Part shown: one piece after another, positions 17,324 to 25,747 of the stretch
Layout: every line of letters begins with the position of its first letter
Position numbering within the stretch: position 1 is the first letter of the stretch
NCBI GenBank assembly: GCA_013003535.1
Contig: JABDIY010000049.1
Span: forward strand, 124,001-188,000
Length of the DNA: 64,000 nucleotides
Source: Acidimicrobiales bacterium
GTDB lineage: Bacteria > Actinomycetota > Acidimicrobiia > Acidimicrobiales > SZUA-35
Direction of reading: 5' to 3'
Program-made: the position numbers and the translations under genes
The notes under the pieces: model-generated
The model's input: the letters and a program-made list of their open reading frames with translations, nothing else
What the model was told of the DNA's origin: nothing
Database searches by the model: none

Positions 17324-17694
17324 TCCTCGGAGACTTCGAGGACATCACCGACGGCGATTCCCCATCTCTCGAACGCTCCGGCCTGCGCTTCGAGAACCGC
17401 GGCCGCATGAACGTGGTAGCCGCTGATCCGGTTGGGTGGAAGAGAGATCACTTTCATCACGGTGTTCCCATCGTCCAAAAAGGCCACATCCAAACCAAAT
17501 CGCATTCCAATTGTGTGAACCGATTTGGTGTGAGGCAGCAAATACGCCCCCGAAAAGTCTGACTTGCCCATCAATCCCTTGGCGCGCGCCAGCCTGGATT
17601 CGGCTGTTTCCAGCGAAGCCAGCACATGGCCATCCTTCATCAGCCAGTGACTGGAGTCAGGCCGACTGCGCTCTGTTTTCCTGCTCAGTGCCAT
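17314..17694 (-). CDS. DUF192 family protein
   Basis: A 126-residue protein of the DUF192 fold, recognisable by the order SRLARAKGLMGKSDFSGAYL, HTIGMRFGLDVAFLDDG, MKVISLPPNRI and VLEAQAGAFERWGIAVGDVLE. Biochemical role unknown. Many members carry a signal peptide, but this one has none, suggesting a cytoplasmic location. ATG 17694 is preferred because GAGGTGGTG directly precedes it. It sits upstream of rsmI with overlapping ends. A TAAAGT at 17745-17750 could be a -10 box with a leader of about 45 nt. Confidence 0.88.
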   Translation of the reverse strand: MALSRKTERSRPDSSHWLMKDGHVLASLETAESRLARAKGLMGKSDFSGAYLLPHTKSVHTIGMRFGLDVAFLDDGNTVMKVISLPPNRISGYHVHAAAVLEAQAGAFERWGIAVGDVLEVSEECE

Positions 17695-17797
17695 CACCAC
17701 CTCGCTCCAACCTCGTTTGACATGGGTCGCCTCAGACTCCCTTTACTTTAGGCAGTGACGGGGGGCAGTGCACCGACGGGTACCTCATTGGAACAAC

Positions 17798-18877
17798 TCA
17801 AACATTGAACCGAATCTCCATCACGTCACCGTCGGAAACCACATATTCCTTGCCTTCAGATCGAAGTTTCCCGGCGTCACGAGCTTTGCTCCACGACCCC
17901 ACTTCCAACAACTCATCCCAATGCACAACCTCAGCCCGGATGAAACCCCGATTCATGTCTGTATGGATCACCCCGGCACATTCGGGCGCTTTCGCGCCGG
18001 CCCGGAAGGTCCACGCCCGGGTTTCCTTTTCTCCGGTGGTGAAGAACGTTCGAAGTCCGAGCTCCCGATAGGCCGCGGCGATGAACCGGGGCAAAGCACC
18101 CTCACCGAGGCCGAATCCGTCGAGCATCTCGGCTCGATCGGCCGGATCAAGTTGGGAGGCTTCAGCCTCCAATTGCACGCACGCCCCGAAAACCGCCTGA
18201 GAAGCTCCGCCCAACTCCTCGATCACCGGCTGAACAACCGCATCGACATCGTCGAGTTGATCTTCGTCGATGTTGACCAGGGCCAACACCGGCTTGTTCG
18301 TGAGCAAGTAGTAGCCGGCCAGGTTGGCTCGAATGTCGGCAGCCAACGTAGTGCGGTAGATCGGCGTCCCATCGCTGAGGACATCGATCGCCGCTTCAGC
18401 GGCAGTGACCTCCTCGATCAGGGACTTGTCTGCCCGGGCGGCCTTGCGTTTCTTGTCTATCTGCTTCTCGAGGGTCTCGAGGTCAGCCAGCGTGAGCTCG
18501 ATCTCAAGGATTCGCAGATGTTCCAACGGGTCGGTCGGCCCTGGAACGTCGGGGTCGTTGAACGCCCGCAGTACGTAGACGATGGCATCAACCTCACGTA
18601 TCCCAGCCAAGAATTTGTTACCCAAACCCTCGCCCTGGCTGGCCCCCTCTACCAGTCCCCCGATATCGGCGAACTGAACCGATGCGTGGACGACTGACTT
18701 CGATTTGCTCATCTCGGCCAACGCACGAAGACGATCATCAAACACCTTGGCGACCCCGATGTTGGGATCGGTTGTAGCGAAGGCGTAAGGGGCGGCCAGT
18801 GCCCCGCCCCCTGTAAGAGCGTTGTAGAGTGACGACTTACCGGCGTTGGGGAGGCCTACGAAGCCGAACTTTTCCAT
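17798..18877 (-). CDS. ychF: Ribosome-binding ATPase YchF (OBG-type)
   Basis: YchF/Ola1 is a translation-associated P-loop NTPase that prefers ATP. G1 is GLPNAGKSS (near residue 8), switch II is DIGGLVEGAS, and the G4 position reads NIDE instead of NKxD, the family feature that changes nucleotide specificity. The TGS/DUF933 C-terminal domain is complete (ARDAGKLRSEGKEYVVSDGD, then EIRFNV). ATG 18877 gives the canonical MEKFGFVGLPN start; TACCCT lies 8 nt upstream, so the leader would be at most a nucleotide or two. Confidence 0.95.
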   Translation of the reverse strand: MEKFGFVGLPNAGKSSLYNALTGGGALAAPYAFATTDPNIGVAKVFDDRLRALAEMSKSKSVVHASVQFADIGGLVEGASQGEGLGNKFLAGIREVDAIVYVLRAFNDPDVPGPTDPLEHLRILEIELTLADLETLEKQIDKKRKAARADKSLIEEVTAAEAAIDVLSDGTPIYRTTLAADIRANLAGYYLLTNKPVLALVNIDEDQLDDVDAVVQPVIEELGGASQAVFGACVQLEAEASQLDPADRAEMLDGFGLGEGALPRFIAAAYRELGLRTFFTTGEKETRAWTFRAGAKAPECAGVIHTDMNRGFIRAEVVHWDELLEVGSWSKARDAGKLRSEGKEYVVSDGDVMEIRFNV

Positions 18878-18940
18878 TGGGGTTGAGGGTAGTCCGCCCA
18901 CCGACAGGTGAGAGCGGCCGAGACCAACGGCGCCGCGGTG

Positions 18941-20632
18941 CTAGACCAGCGCAGGTTTGTCGGGTTCCCCGCACGAGCGGAGGAATTCTTCTGCCGAAAC
19001 TGCTTTGGAGAAGAGGAACCCCTGAGCCAAATCACAGCCGATCTGCGACAGTGCTTCACACTCGGTTTCCTTTTCGACGCCGATTCCGATTACTTCCAAA
19101 CCGAGTGATTGGGCCTCGCTGACCAGACGTTCCGCCATCTCCCTCGACATCTCATCTATTGGCAGGCGAGAAACCACATTGCGATGCAACTTGATATATG
19201 AAACGCCAGCTTCCGCCAGCGGAGCCAACGGCTGCGCCAGGTCCGAGAAGCCATCAACTCCGAAGGGCATCCCCGCCCCCATTCTTGTTACCAACTCACG
19301 CAGCGTGTCCGCGTTTTCCCCAAACGAAGTTGCACTCAACTCGATCCCAAAACGACCGGCCAGCTCGGGATGACCGCTGATCATCGACAGGAGAGTCACA
19401 AACTCGGCGTCCAACAGCTGCGACCTGGCCACGTTGATCATGAGGCGACGGACGGTGTCGGGTTTCACGAGCCAGTCGCCGAGTTGTTCCTCCACCCCAT
19501 CGACCACGAGAATGCCCAATGCGCCCATCAGACCGGCCCGTTCCGCGGTCGCAACCACCTCGGTTGCCGAAAGGCCAACGTCGCCACCGATCCTCAGGAG
19601 CGCTTCAGCGCCTTCGACCTGTCGATTGCTGATTCGAACGAGTGGTTGGTAAGCGAAGCTGACGTTCCGGTGTTCGATCGCTCGACGGAGCTGTCGTTCC
19701 ACAGTGATCAGCCGCTCATTGCGAGAGGGAAGCGCCTCGTCGGACAGGACTACCCGGTTTCGGCCGCGGCCCTTGGCCAGTTGTACGGCGGTTTCAGCCG
19801 CCGCAAAGAGATTCTGGGCGGACTGTCCAGCTTCATTCACAGCGACCCCGACACTTGCCGTAAGCGGCAACCCCTCCGAGGGCTCGGGGAGCGTCGCGAT
19901 GGCAGACCGGACTCGTTCACCAAGGTCCTCGGCGCTCTCGTGGCCGGCCAATCCGACAGCAAGGATCATGAACTCGTCCCCTTGCAATCTGAACAGCATG
20001 TCAGTAGCCCGCATAGTGCTGGAAATCTTTCGCGAAACCTGTTCCACCACACGAACGGCCGAAACGTTGCCAATCGCAGCGGCGAGCCGTTCAAAGCGGT
20101 CGAGATCGATGTACACCGCAGCCACGCTGGACTCTGCGGCCTCTTCCAAAGACTCGGAGATAATTTCCAGAACTTCGGGACGATCGGTGACAACGCCGCC
20201 GGCGCCGATTCTCTCGGTAGCCAGAATCGTGACGTAGTGGGTTCCCCGCTCAGTTGCTGCCCCGATGAGCACCAGGTCATAGAGCACCTCGTCACCGGAT
20301 TGGTTGTGCAGTGTCCTAGAGCGCCGCCAGGTCTCGCCGGCAGGCGGCAGTGGCCACTCGGAGAACTCATGCGACTCCGGCAGATGGCGAGAGAGTATCT
20401 CGATGAGTCCGAACCGATCGATCCACGCTTCGGATCGCCATTGGACTCGGCCGGTGGTGCGTTCCGCAACGGCCACTGAGAGATCGGCTGCTGCGATTGC
20501 CAGGCGAGGGCCTTCGGAGACGATCTCGTCCACCTCGGCAGCAGGAGCCCCCAGCGTTCGCGGGACCACTACTTCGGTTGGCGCGCCCTTCTGAACGGCG
20601 CCCTTCATTCTCGAATCCCAGGATCTAACCAT
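18941..20632 (-). CDS. Degenerate GGDEF-EAL protein (c-di-GMP related, probably non-catalytic EAL)
   Basis: Soluble protein with about 145 N-terminal residues that may be a sensor region, a GGDEF domain (YIDLDRFERL, then RLQGDEFMIL, so GGDEF reads QGDEF) and an EAL domain. In the EAL domain EALLR is kept, but the DDFGTGYSSL metal loop is replaced by VDGFSDLAQPL and the catalytic K-x-D reads KLH, so phosphodiesterase activity is unlikely. Cyclase activity is possible but not assured. It may act as a c-di-GMP sensor. ATG 20632 is chosen; a TTG at 20662 overlaps a -10-like TAGTTT. Divergent from bL37. Confidence 0.85.
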   Translation of the reverse strand: MVRSWDSRMKGAVQKGAPTEVVVPRTLGAPAAEVDEIVSEGPRLAIAAADLSVAVAERTTGRVQWRSEAWIDRFGLIEILSRHLPESHEFSEWPLPPAGETWRRSRTLHNQSGDEVLYDLVLIGAATERGTHYVTILATERIGAGGVVTDRPEVLEIISESLEEAAESSVAAVYIDLDRFERLAAAIGNVSAVRVVEQVSRKISSTMRATDMLFRLQGDEFMILAVGLAGHESAEDLGERVRSAIATLPEPSEGLPLTASVGVAVNEAGQSAQNLFAAAETAVQLAKGRGRNRVVLSDEALPSRNERLITVERQLRRAIEHRNVSFAYQPLVRISNRQVEGAEALLRIGGDVGLSATEVVATAERAGLMGALGILVVDGVEEQLGDWLVKPDTVRRLMINVARSQLLDAEFVTLLSMISGHPELAGRFGIELSATSFGENADTLRELVTRMGAGMPFGVDGFSDLAQPLAPLAEAGVSYIKLHRNVVSRLPIDEMSREMAERLVSEAQSLGLEVIGIGVEKETECEALSQIGCDLAQGFLFSKAVSAEEFLRSCGEPDKPALV

Positions 20633-20728
20633 GTCACTCTGAGAGTCGGCCTCAGCGCTCAAAACTAAAGAAAGTTCCGCTGGATCTGCGGCGGTGAAGG
20701 GCGCTTCTCAAGCTACGATGTTCCCCCT

Positions 20729-20818
20729 ATGTCGAAGCGTCGCCGCAAGAAACGTCTGAACGCCCGTCGGAAGAAGGCCAACCATGGCCGGAAGCCAACG
20801 GTCGGTCGCAATTCCTAA
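20729..20818 (+). CDS. Large ribosomal subunit protein bL37
   Basis: A 29-residue, highly basic protein starting MSKRRRKKRLNARRKKANHG and continuing RKPTVGRNS. The KKANHG-(K/R)(R/K)P core matches bL37, the mini protein first seen in mycobacterial 50S structures and restricted to actinobacteria. A -10-like TACGAT lies 9 nt upstream of the ATG. The stop overlaps the 3' end of the convergent phosphoglucomutase gene by 4 nt. Members are usually about 24-30 residues, so the length fits. Confidence 0.88.
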   Translation: MSKRRRKKRLNARRKKANHGRKPTVGRNS

Positions 20819-22464
20819 TCAGTGAATCTGCTGGTCAGCGCTTCTGAGAGCGTACGCAGAGACGCTACGGCGTACTCGGGCTCCCCAACGGCTTCCAAGT
20901 AGAATTTCACCTTCGGCTCGGTTCCACTGGGTCGGACGATCACGCGACTTCGGTCGGTGTAGTTCACCATCACGCCCGGGGTTGGTGGAAGATCACCGTC
21001 AACCCGCAGATCCACTACCTTCGATGGCTCCGCGAGTCCTCGGGGGGGATTGCGTAGCACGGAGCTGAGAATTTCATCGGTCGTGATCTTTCCGTCATCC
21101 AACCGGATCGAAAAAGAGTCCGTTCGATAGGACCCAAAACGATCGTCCAGCTCTTCCAGAGCATCCGCCGCTGTGCGACCCTGTGACTTGAGCGCAGCCA
21201 ACATCTGCATGGCCACAAGCGCCGCGCTGATGCCGTCCTTGTCCCGCACAACTCCACCTACGCAATACCCCAGCGCCTCCTCATACCCGAGCAGATACTT
21301 ACGGTCGGGTTGGTCCACGATCGGTCTCGCCACCCATTTGAATCCGGTAAGAGTTGTCTCACAAGCAACTCCGGCTGCCTCCGCAATGGCTTCCATCTGC
21401 TGACTTGAAACAAGACTCTTGGCTACTACCGCCGGTTTGGTGTCAGCCTGTTCGGCGTTCTTGTCTGGGGTGCCGGCGTGTACCCGAATGAGGTGGTCGG
21501 CGAGAAGAACGCCAACCTGGTCGCCGCTGAGTCGGGCCCACACCCCATCGGGGCCAGGAACGGCGATCGCCAGGCGATCGGCGTCAGGGTCGTGAGCTAC
21601 AACGGCATCAGCGCCGGAACTCTCAGCCAGAGCCAGGGCAAGGTCGAGCGCTCCCGGCTCTTCAGGATTGGGAAAGTCAGCCGTAGGGAAGTCTGGGTCA
21701 GGCTGGAACTGTTCCGGGACGGCCAAAGGGCGAGGAAATCCCGCCTCGTTTGCTGCTGCCATGAACGGAGCGCCGCCGACGCCGTGCATGGCCGTATAGA
21801 CCACGCTGATGTCTCGCTCCGGTCCGGGAATGAGCTGGATGATCGCTTGACGGTGCGTCTCTACCCACCGATCCGACGGCACAACCCTGACTTCCGTTGG
21901 CGTTTCAAAGTCTGGAACAATCTCGCCGGCGGCAACTCGGTCGATCGCAGCTGCGATTTCCCCGTCGATTGGCGGGATGATCTGGATTCCGTCGGCCAAG
22001 TAGAGCTTGTAGCCGTTATCGGCGGGCGGGTTGTGACTCGCGGTAATCATGATGCCGGCGTCGGCCTGCTGGTCCAGGATGGCGAGCGCCAGAACCGGGG
22101 TGGGCAGTGCGGAGTCGACGATGATGGCTCGGCCGCCGGCTGCGGCGACGACGTCGGCTGCGGCGCGGGCATACTTGTGAGAATTGTGGCGGGCGTCGAA
22201 GCCGATCACGGTGGTGGGCGTACCGGACCCTGCCTCGTGCATCCACAACAAAAGCCCCCCCGTTGTCTGGGCGACCACTCGTTGGTTCATTCGATTGGGA
22301 CCGGGACCCATTTCCGCCCGCAACCCCGCGGTGCCGAAACTGAGCCGTCCGGTGAACAGATCTGCAATTGTGTCGAGGTCATTGGCAGCTACGAGCCGGT
22401 CAACCGCCTCGCGATGAACGGGTTCGGGGTCCTGGGCTGCCCAAAGAAGGGCCTCTTCGATCAT
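20815..22464 (-). CDS. Phosphoglucomutase/phosphomannomutase (PGM2-type)
   Basis: Alpha-D-phosphohexomutase superfamily enzyme interconverting sugar 1- and 6-phosphates. It has the phosphoserine loop TASHNPPADNGYK, the metal loop DPDADR, the sugar-specificity loop GYEEALGY and the phosphate-binding RPSGTEPK. The 549-residue length and GYEEALG loop place it with the bacterial PgcA/PGM2 branch, where glucose-, mannose- or pentose-phosphate specificity varies. ATG 22464 is chosen because TATCGT lies 6 nt upstream and the longer frame would overlap the neighbouring gene. Confidence 0.92.
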   Translation of the reverse strand: MIEEALLWAAQDPEPVHREAVDRLVAANDLDTIADLFTGRLSFGTAGLRAEMGPGPNRMNQRVVAQTTGGLLLWMHEAGSGTPTTVIGFDARHNSHKYARAAADVVAAAGGRAIIVDSALPTPVLALAILDQQADAGIMITASHNPPADNGYKLYLADGIQIIPPIDGEIAAAIDRVAAGEIVPDFETPTEVRVVPSDRWVETHRQAIIQLIPGPERDISVVYTAMHGVGGAPFMAAANEAGFPRPLAVPEQFQPDPDFPTADFPNPEEPGALDLALALAESSGADAVVAHDPDADRLAIAVPGPDGVWARLSGDQVGVLLADHLIRVHAGTPDKNAEQADTKPAVVAKSLVSSQQMEAIAEAAGVACETTLTGFKWVARPIVDQPDRKYLLGYEEALGYCVGGVVRDKDGISAALVAMQMLAALKSQGRTAADALEELDDRFGSYRTDSFSIRLDDGKITTDEILSSVLRNPPRGLAEPSKVVDLRVDGDLPPTPGVMVNYTDRSRVIVRPSGTEPKVKFYLEAVGEPEYAVASLRTLSEALTSRFTD

Positions 22465-22470
22465 TCGCCC

Positions 22471-22476
22471 ACGATA
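22471..22476 (-). promoter_or_regulatory. -10 box of the phosphoglucomutase gene (TATCGT)
   Basis: TATCGT is 6 nt upstream of the ATG, within the 29-bp gap after the queuosine-salvage gene, giving pgm its own leaderless promoter despite the same orientation. Confidence 0.45.
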
Positions 22477-22493
22477 GACCAGGACACCCGAAG

Positions 22494-23417
22494 CTAATAG
22501 AAAACCGACCGCGCCCGAGGCCGTGGAACGGCCTTGTAGCGAGCGCCTCCACCTCGTTCCCATAGCCACTGGTCTACGTGAAGCGCCCAGACGTCCGGCT
22601 GGTCGATTGACGCCACGATTTGGTCAACTGCCACCACTGCAGCGGCCCGCAGCTCCACTTCGGGCTTCGACCCCGGCTCCAGACGCTCCCGACGGTCGAT
22701 GCTGGCTGCAAGATCTGGATGAAGGATCAACGCGCCGTCCACTCGGAGAACATGGGGCACTAGATTGTCGGCAAAGGCGGTGAGGCGGGGTAGATCAGCG
22801 AAGGACCAAAGCCCATTTCGATAGAGGTCGGCCGGCGTGATCTGGGCTCGTTTGTAGAACGATACGGTCATGCCCGCGTAGCGTTCCTGGTCTCGATAGT
22901 ACGGCATCACGGTCAGCATTTCGGCCAACCGAACGGCGGAGTGTTCACAGTGCTCGAGCACTGCTCTGGCGGACCCACCGGCCTCAGCAACAAAGGATCC
23001 GAGGTCGGAGAGTGCCGAGGCGAAACGATTCATCAGCTCTGTGCTCGCTCCCCCGTCGAGTTCCTGACCAAAGATCTGCGAGCAATCCTCCGAGGTAATC
23101 GCTCGAAGGCGACGCCAGCTGAGAGGACCAGTTGCGTCCAGGTAGCGATCCAATCGGAGCTGCATCGTGCGAGCGCCAGACAGCCCAGGCTCTTTGCGAA
23201 TGATGTCGTGGTAGCCACTTCCGAAATTGATCGCATCGCCAGCCAAGACGCGGATGGCACGCTCTTCAGAGAATTCCACGGTTGCGGCAATGACCGGTGG
23301 CAACGCCTCGTTGAACGTTGCAGCTAATTCGTGGAGACGGTCTCGATCCAGCGCAACATGTTCCGCATGGCGAATGACCTGCGCACAGGTTGAGCGGACG
23401 CGGTCGGTCAGGTCCAT
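22494..23417 (-). CDS. Queuosine salvage protein (Qng1/DUF2419 family)
   Basis: The family releases queuine from queuosine 5'-phosphate so the base can be reused for tRNA modification. Family blocks are visible in order: INFGSGYHDIIRK (near residue 63), YAGMTVSFYKRAQITPADLY, LTAFADNLVPHVLRVDGAL with the aspartate expected in the active site, and the C-terminal LEPGSKPEVELRAAAVVAVD. Length 307 is typical. The ATG has TAGGTT 6 nt upstream. The gene is followed 29 bp later by pgm. The same window carries queG at 48800, so the organism combines a late synthesis step with salvage. Confidence 0.85.
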   Translation of the reverse strand: MDLTDRVRSTCAQVIRHAEHVALDRDRLHELAATFNEALPPVIAATVEFSEERAIRVLAGDAINFGSGYHDIIRKEPGLSGARTMQLRLDRYLDATGPLSWRRLRAITSEDCSQIFGQELDGGASTELMNRFASALSDLGSFVAEAGGSARAVLEHCEHSAVRLAEMLTVMPYYRDQERYAGMTVSFYKRAQITPADLYRNGLWSFADLPRLTAFADNLVPHVLRVDGALILHPDLAASIDRRERLEPGSKPEVELRAAAVVAVDQIVASIDQPDVWALHVDQWLWERGGGARYKAVPRPRARSVFY

Positions 23418-23423
23418 TGCGAG

Positions 23424-23429
23424 AACCTA
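23424..23429 (-). promoter_or_regulatory. -10 box of the queuosine salvage gene (TAGGTT)
   Basis: TAGGTT, then CTCGCA, then ATG: a 6-nt spacing consistent with a transcript beginning at the start codon. Confidence 0.5.
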
Positions 23430-23475
23430 CTGGTCCTCCAACCGTGAACGGGATCCCGGGCGGATTCGCTTGTCC

Positions 23476-25614
23476 TTACACCCCCAGCCGAGTTGATGCT
23501 TCGCTCGACGGTGGCGCGGCTGATCGGGTCGCCGGTGGCGTGGGATTCTGTCTTTGGTTGTTTGTGTTGACGGCATCGGCCTTGGGTTCCCCCATATCGA
23601 AGTAGCCATGGATCAATACCGGTTCCAGTTCCTCGGGACTCATCGGACGGCTGGCGAGGTAGCCCTGGAACTCGTCAACCCCAATATCCCGGACGATGGC
23701 GAGCACCTCGTCGGTTTCCACACCTTCTGCTACCACCGACAAACCCAAGTTCCGGCCCAGCTCTACCACCGAGCGCACGATCGTCAGATCGGCACTGCCC
23801 TCGGTCAGGCCGACGACGAACGATCGGTCAATCTTGATTCGGTCGATCGTGAGATCACGCAAATTGGCCAACGAAGAATAGCCGGTTCCGAAATCGTCAA
23901 TCGAGATATGAACACCGAGGCTCCGGAGCTCCGCGAGAATCGCCGATGAACGTCGAGGGTCCTCCATGATGGTGTTCTCAGTGATCTCGAGTTCCAGCCA
24001 GCCGGCGTCCAATCCCTTCTCCTTGAGAAAGCTGGCGATCCGATTGGGGAATCGGACGTCGTGAAGATTTCGGGCCGATGCGTTCACAGCAACGCCCACC
24101 ATGATCCCCTTGCGGTGCCATGTCGCACACTGTTCAAGAGCCAGTTTGAGGACATAGTCCGTGAGATCCCGCATCAGGTCCGTCTGTTCTGCCATCGGCA
24201 TGAACCACCCCGGGCTCACTTGGCCATGCTCGGGGTGGTTCCAGCGCAGTAACGCCTCAACACTGAGGATTCGGCCACTCGCCATGTCGACCTTGGGCTG
24301 GTAGTGAAGCGTCAGCTCCCCGTTCTCGATCGCCGCGCCCAGTTCACCAACGAGCGAGAGCCTTCCCGGGGCGAGCGCCGTGCCAGTAGAGAAGAGCGAA
24401 ACCCCGACGTCGTCGGTCTTCGCTCGATACATCGCAAGGTCGGCGTGGTGGAGAACCGTGGCCAGGTTGTCACCGTGCTCGGGGAACAGGGCAACGCCCA
24501 GGCTGGCGCTGACTTGGAGAGGTATTCCGTCTACCACCAGTGGTTCCTCCACGAGGTAGAGGATCCGTCTCGCGACTGATTCAGCGTCTGATGCGCCGCT
24601 GACTTGGCCGAGCACGATGCCGAATTCGTCGCCGCCCAAACGCGCCACAAGATCCGTACCGCTGCGGGCGTTTTCGAGACGCTCGGCGAGCTGGCGAAGA
24701 ACACCGTCGCCATACTGGTGCCCAAGGCGATCGTTTATCGCCTTGAAGCCATCGAGATCCAAATGGATCAATGCCGCCTGTCCCCCCTGAAGTTGCGCCG
24801 CTTCCAACATGAGGGTTCCCCGGGTCTCGAATGTTCGCCGATTGGGGATGCCGGTGAGAACGTCCGTTGTGGCCTGGTGTTCATTGGTGAGCGCCACGCT
24901 GGCACTGTGCAGGATCACCCACACCACCATGAGAAGAACGGGCATCAGGATGAGGGCACTGGCCCCAACGACCGCGAAGATCGGCGCGAGCCCAAAGAGG
25001 TAGCCATCGGTTCGCAGTTGGGAGAACGCCCGCACCCGAACGGCCTGCATGACCGGGACTTGTTGTTCCAATCCACTGGCTGCACCGGCAATGAATGCGT
25101 TTACAACGAACCCGATCGCCAGCGCTCCCAGAACTGCCGCCAGCCACGGTAGATCTGGTTCCGATCCCACCGTTACCGCATCTAACTCCGTCATCACCCC
25201 TCCCGCTACGCCTGCGGTGAAAAGCGAAATCGTGGACCGGGCGGCAACGAATCCCGCGGCAATCTCGGTCTCCCGGCCTCGCCGTCGGCGAATCACTTCT
25301 CCAACCATCGCAGCACCGAAGTTCGCGGTGAGGGCGAAATTCAGCGGGGCGATCAACAACAGCGTAAAAGCAAACGTCCACGAGAACGTCGCTGAACGTT
25401 GGGCATCACCCTCATTCATGGGTTTTGCTTCGAGGAGCACCAGCAGCGAGGCAAAAAGCCCGAAGATCACAGTGCGATCACCGAGGCTCTCCATCTGACC
25501 AACTGCGAACAACCACGACACTACGATCATGAACCCAGCAACAACCATGCAGGCCATTGCGAAGACGGCGGCTCTACGTTCTCCCCGGAACTTTACAATC
25601 AGCCGCTTTTCCAT
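23476..25614 (-). CDS. Membrane-bound GGDEF-EAL protein (c-di-GMP cyclase/phosphodiesterase)
   Basis: The N-terminal 240 residues contain about seven hydrophobic segments forming a membrane sensor-like region. The GGDEF domain is intact (DVLTGIPNRR, IHLDLDGFKAIND, RLGGDEFGIVL), and so is the EAL domain (VEALLRW, VNASARNL, LEITENTIMED, DDFGTGYSSL, IKIDRSFV, AEGVET). Both cyclase and phosphodiesterase activities are therefore plausible. The C-terminal 40 residues are low complexity. ATG 25614 has AAGGA 6 nt upstream and gives 712 residues; the in-frame 25674 start has no such site. Confidence 0.93.
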   Translation of the reverse strand: MEKRLIVKFRGERRAAVFAMACMVVAGFMIVVSWLFAVGQMESLGDRTVIFGLFASLLVLLEAKPMNEGDAQRSATFSWTFAFTLLLIAPLNFALTANFGAAMVGEVIRRRRGRETEIAAGFVAARSTISLFTAGVAGGVMTELDAVTVGSEPDLPWLAAVLGALAIGFVVNAFIAGAASGLEQQVPVMQAVRVRAFSQLRTDGYLFGLAPIFAVVGASALILMPVLLMVVWVILHSASVALTNEHQATTDVLTGIPNRRTFETRGTLMLEAAQLQGGQAALIHLDLDGFKAINDRLGHQYGDGVLRQLAERLENARSGTDLVARLGGDEFGIVLGQVSGASDAESVARRILYLVEEPLVVDGIPLQVSASLGVALFPEHGDNLATVLHHADLAMYRAKTDDVGVSLFSTGTALAPGRLSLVGELGAAIENGELTLHYQPKVDMASGRILSVEALLRWNHPEHGQVSPGWFMPMAEQTDLMRDLTDYVLKLALEQCATWHRKGIMVGVAVNASARNLHDVRFPNRIASFLKEKGLDAGWLELEITENTIMEDPRRSSAILAELRSLGVHISIDDFGTGYSSLANLRDLTIDRIKIDRSFVVGLTEGSADLTIVRSVVELGRNLGLSVVAEGVETDEVLAIVRDIGVDEFQGYLASRPMSPEELEPVLIHGYFDMGEPKADAVNTNNQRQNPTPPATRSAAPPSSEASTRLGV

Positions 25615-25747
25615 AGTGGTCCTTGAGATCGGGGAGGACACCACTCCACGCTCCGAGTGGTGATCAGCCCACATTGAGCCGTGAACTCGTGGACAGTGTT
25701 GACAACGACACGAATGGTGGTCCGCTTGAGGTCAGAAATGTAAGCAG

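Noticed and set aside
19370-20479. A 369-residue plus-strand open frame opposite the degenerate GGDEF-EAL gene
   Set aside because: The composition is shadow-like (rich in His, Gln and Arg without hydrophobic pattern), and the minus frame encodes clear domains.
21478-22497. A 339-residue plus-strand open frame opposite the phosphoglucomutase gene
   Set aside because: The minus strand carries all the phosphohexomutase motifs; the plus frame matches nothing.
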